From the NCBI GenBank assembly GCA_018881555.1, contig JACAXG010000054.1:2976001-3040000 (forward strand): 64,000 nucleotides of DNA, given 5' to 3'. This document shows, piece by piece, positions 60,931 through 64,000 of the stretch; position 1 is the first letter of the stretch, and every line of letters starts with the position of its first letter. The notes beneath the pieces were generated by a model, which saw only the letters and a list, made by a program, of their open reading frames with translations, made no database searches and was not told the origin of the DNA. The stretch is from Amblyornis subalaris (taxonomy: Eukaryota > Chordata > Aves > Passeriformes > Ptilonorhynchidae). The translations under genes and the position numbers were made by a program.

Positions 60931-63900
60931 ACACCAGGATGCAGTTTAAACTTTTTAAGAAAGCCTCACCTTGAGGAAAGAAAGAAATAAACTATTTTAT
61001 TTTTACTTGTAGCTTAAGCAGCAAGCATGCATCACAACCTCATGAGACTTTCTTCACCAACAGGAGGATTATTACCTGCACCAGCGCAGTTCCTTTCCAG
61101 ATGGGACAGGACCAATCCTGGAATACCTGCCACTGGGCACATGCCCTCACAGCCACCCACCCAGGTACAAACATCTGCCAAAGAAAGGCAGAGCTTCCAC
61201 TCACTCTGCAGTGATATACAGCCTTATACAAAGGGCCTTTAAGGGCAGAGTATATCCCAACAACTACTCTCTAGTGATGAAGCAAGGGGAGTCGTGTTTT
61301 CTGCTGTGCTTAAAATCTGTATTCTACAAGGGCAGGTAAGGGCTCCCAACCACAGAGTGGGGCCTCAACAGCCACCTCTGGACTGTTCCCATGGAGCAGG
61401 GAGGCACAGAGAGNGGAAAAGGCAGCGCCAGGGTCTTTACACAGGTGGCCACCCTGAGTGCATGGCTTATAAGTGCACTCCAGGAGACTGCCAGCAGAAC
61501 AGAGAAGCTGGGATAATGGGGAATCTGAAAGTATTTCAGAACAGTAAAAAAGGAAAGTCCCCTCATTTATAAGAAATTACCAACTTGTTTTCTTTAATGG
61601 CAGATCAAGTTGGACATGTTGCAGGGTTTGATGCACAGGAATTACACTGGTGGTTTTTTACATCAGGAAAAGCTTTTTGTGTTATTTTTTTCCTGTTTGT
61701 TTGAATTGCCTGAGCAATTCCTGTATTTTCTTTCAAACTACTTTTACATCCTCTTTCACCTAATGGTTAAAACATTGCCTATTTTAAATGGCTTACAAAG
61801 TCTTTGAAATTGTATATAACTAACTTTCAGATATTAATGTGTTCATAAGTTTTCCAAAGAATCACTGTGCATTGTGAATTTTTACAGGGATACAGAATTA
61901 CAGNTTTAAAGCTTTAATTAACTTTTAATCTACTTTGGCTTTTAATATGAAAGTAATACAGAATGCTAGAATGTGAACCTGCCCTCCCCTTCCTGCATGG
62001 CTGTGTACGGACGGATATGTGAAATTAATGAGGGGGACAGGTTAGCACAACACTGTAGTTGGATTAAATGTGGAGTTTCTTACTGGAAACAATTTACTGT
62101 ATTTTTTCGAACTACGCACTTTGGTCACATGCTCCCGCAAATCAGAAGCAGATTTCTTATTCCTGCAATCTCAATCACATTCCTATTACAAAAATATACC
62201 ATAATAATTATACCATGGTATTCTTGGCAGGATACTTTGCATTATATACCACTGTATTCAAAGAATGAATAACCAAAACACCACAAGTATGCCTGTATTT
62301 TAAAAAAAATAGGATTATTTTGCCTTAAAAATTCAATTTGAAGGCAGAATTCCTCATTCACTCATTAGTCTCTATAGAGTTCTAGCCTCCTGTATTAGGA
62401 ACTGTTTGGTAGCTTATAGATCAAATTAAAACCAATTGTTTTTCTCATTAAACTTAAGTAGCCATTATGACCCCCGACACTTCTTTTCATGCTGTGAATC
62501 ACACTTACATTGCAGATGGACTTCTAATTTCATAGTTCAAACAAGAAAGGGACACTCCTTTTCAGGTTCCTTCTGTTAAAATAACATTCATTCCAATAGA
62601 TCTACACTGTATCACATCTATATCGCATCAGAATTACACATCCCGTACCTGGGACATGATTTCTTCTTTTACTTAACCCATCACTCTAAGTCCAAGACAC
62701 TGGCAGCTTTATTAAATTAGGCTTTATAGCTTCNAAGTTAGTGCAATATGGAAGGTTGAGTCAAGCCTGAAGATCCTTATCATATTACACCAGTGCTGAT
62801 ATAATCTAAATCTCTAGGGACTTATTTTTCTTTGGCAAGAAAAACAAATTTCACCATTTGTAAATGTTATTGAATTTATACACAATAGCTAAAGTGCACA
62901 TCCATTTAAATAAAAGCCATTAAGCTTGTTTAAAAAAAAAGAAAAACACCAGGAATGCCAGCTAATATCTTGGCTTAACGCAGTAGCTGCAGTAGTTNAA
63001 GAGTTGATAGGTCTAAGGGTCTATTTCCTGCCCTCGGAGGGGAAATTAACTCAGCAATCTGAAAGATCTTCTCCACCTACTCAGGTTGTAAGCACACTGT
63101 CGGATCCTGGTGCAGATTAACACGGTGCTTTCAGGAGATTTAGTGGCCTGAGGCCTCGGGTGGGGAGGATGGTGCACCTGAAAGGGGACAAGATACTCCA
63201 AGCAGGGGATGCTGGGCTCCAGCATCACTGTCCACCCTGGGCTGTGGAGTAACACTTTGGAGACTGAGCTCAAGTCTGCAGGCTTTGCTTAGACAAACTC
63301 CTGAAGGGGTCTTTGCCTCAGCCTTCTTTACCTATGTTAACACTAGGACAGGAAACTTGGGCTTCCTGGTCAAACTGGGATGCCCAATTCCCCACCACCA
63401 NCATCTGCTCTTCTCCTTCCTTGTCTGTTTCAGCAGCAACCAGCTCATGCTATCAAATACAACCATAGTCAGCAAGCAGCCATGGGGATGTTCTCTCACA
63501 TATATCCCCCCAAAACTGTAGGTGCTAAAACATCAGCTTTGGAGAAGGTAGGAGAAAGGGTTTTTTTGGACTAGGACGCAGTTCACAACATCATGAGCAG
63601 CCCCATAGACCNTACCAAAGAAGAGATGCAAATGGCAGAAAGAAAGAACAATCCAAGGCAGGAATATTAACACATTCTGTCCACAAAGACTTCTTGGCAT
63701 AACACATTCCAAGTCTATTGGACCAACTCTTAACCCATGGCATCAGAGAAAAGCCTCCTTTGGCAACTGGCAGAACAGCATGTTACAGGCTGAGGGACAG
63801 GGGCTGGGGTNGCTCCAGGACTCCCTGCCTGTCACCTCTTGCACAGCCTGCTCCACAAGCAGGAGGGGGAATCCAGGCCACAACTGGCATAGTCTTTTCT

Positions 63901-64000
63901 ACTTCTCAGTTTACACATTCATAAATACCTGATGGTGTCGATTCCAAAGTAAATGCTTTCCTACCTTCGGCCCTGGGANTTCCTGAAGAGGACAGAGGAT
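60931..64000. other. Upstream DNA without recognised features
   Basis: Nothing I can name. A segment near 63290-63330 has a faint likeness to retroelement coding sequence (see rejected items). GC-richer patches at 61300-61500 and 63100-63260 show only short open frames. Confidence 0.5.

Noticed and set aside
63285..63420. Sequence reading GVFASAFFTYVNTRTG, faintly like a retroelement segment
   Set aside because: Only a few residues resemble CR1 (FFASVFT-like) and the surrounding sequence does not align with CR1, so it is too weak to call.

Overview
This is vertebrate nuclear DNA, almost certainly from a bird. The recognisable interspersed repeats are CR1 LINE fragments, including 5'-truncated copies with typical CR1 3' tails, plus one avian-type solo LTR. 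The only gene I can defend is the minus-strand orthologue of TIAM2 (STEF), a Rac1 guanine-nucleotide exchange factor. Exon sequences match TIAM2 rather than TIAM1 (N-terminus MGNSESQYSLQGSK; PH segment KAGWLFFKPLVT). I identified the gene from memory of the family, not from a database search.

Layout, in the direction of TIAM2 transcription (high to low coordinates). 64000-55668 is upstream intron or 5' region with no recognisable exon. Coding exon 1 (54468-55667) carries the start codon. Eleven further coding exons follow, down to 17242. All 12 exons join with GT/AG sites and compatible phases into one open frame of about 1,040 residues: myristoylation-type N-terminus and Ser-rich region, N-terminal PH, coiled-coil/Ex region, Ras-binding domain (RBD) and PDZ domain. 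The catalytic DH and C-terminal PH domains are not seen in the remaining 17 kb, so the gene runs off the low-coordinate end of the window inside an intron longer than 17 kb.

Introns make up more than 95 percent of the window. They hold a minus-strand solo LTR (2274-3322), a 1.27-kb dead CR1 with reverse-transcriptase remnants (about 14005-15276), several CR1 3' ends, a few older eroded CR1-like pieces, and a tRNA-Gly(GCC)-like sequence placed directly in front of a CR1 tail (44255-44583), which has SINE architecture. Most remaining open frames look like chance frames in intronic DNA; one of 280 codons (30441-31283, plus strand) is longer than expected.

Items most worth a second look: the tRNA-Gly/CR1 chimera; a 69-nt pre-miRNA-like hairpin at 21697-21765, close to a CTCF-like palindrome; a purine/GC-rich block at about 12250-12560 flanked by divergent consensus splice donors, a possible internal promoter for a catalytic-half short TIAM2 transcript; the 280-codon antisense ORF; and TIAM2 splice details (a NAGNAG acceptor and a weak ATA|GTAGAC donor). 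I saw no CRISPR array, operon, prophage or other multi-gene system, and none is expected in this kind of sequence.
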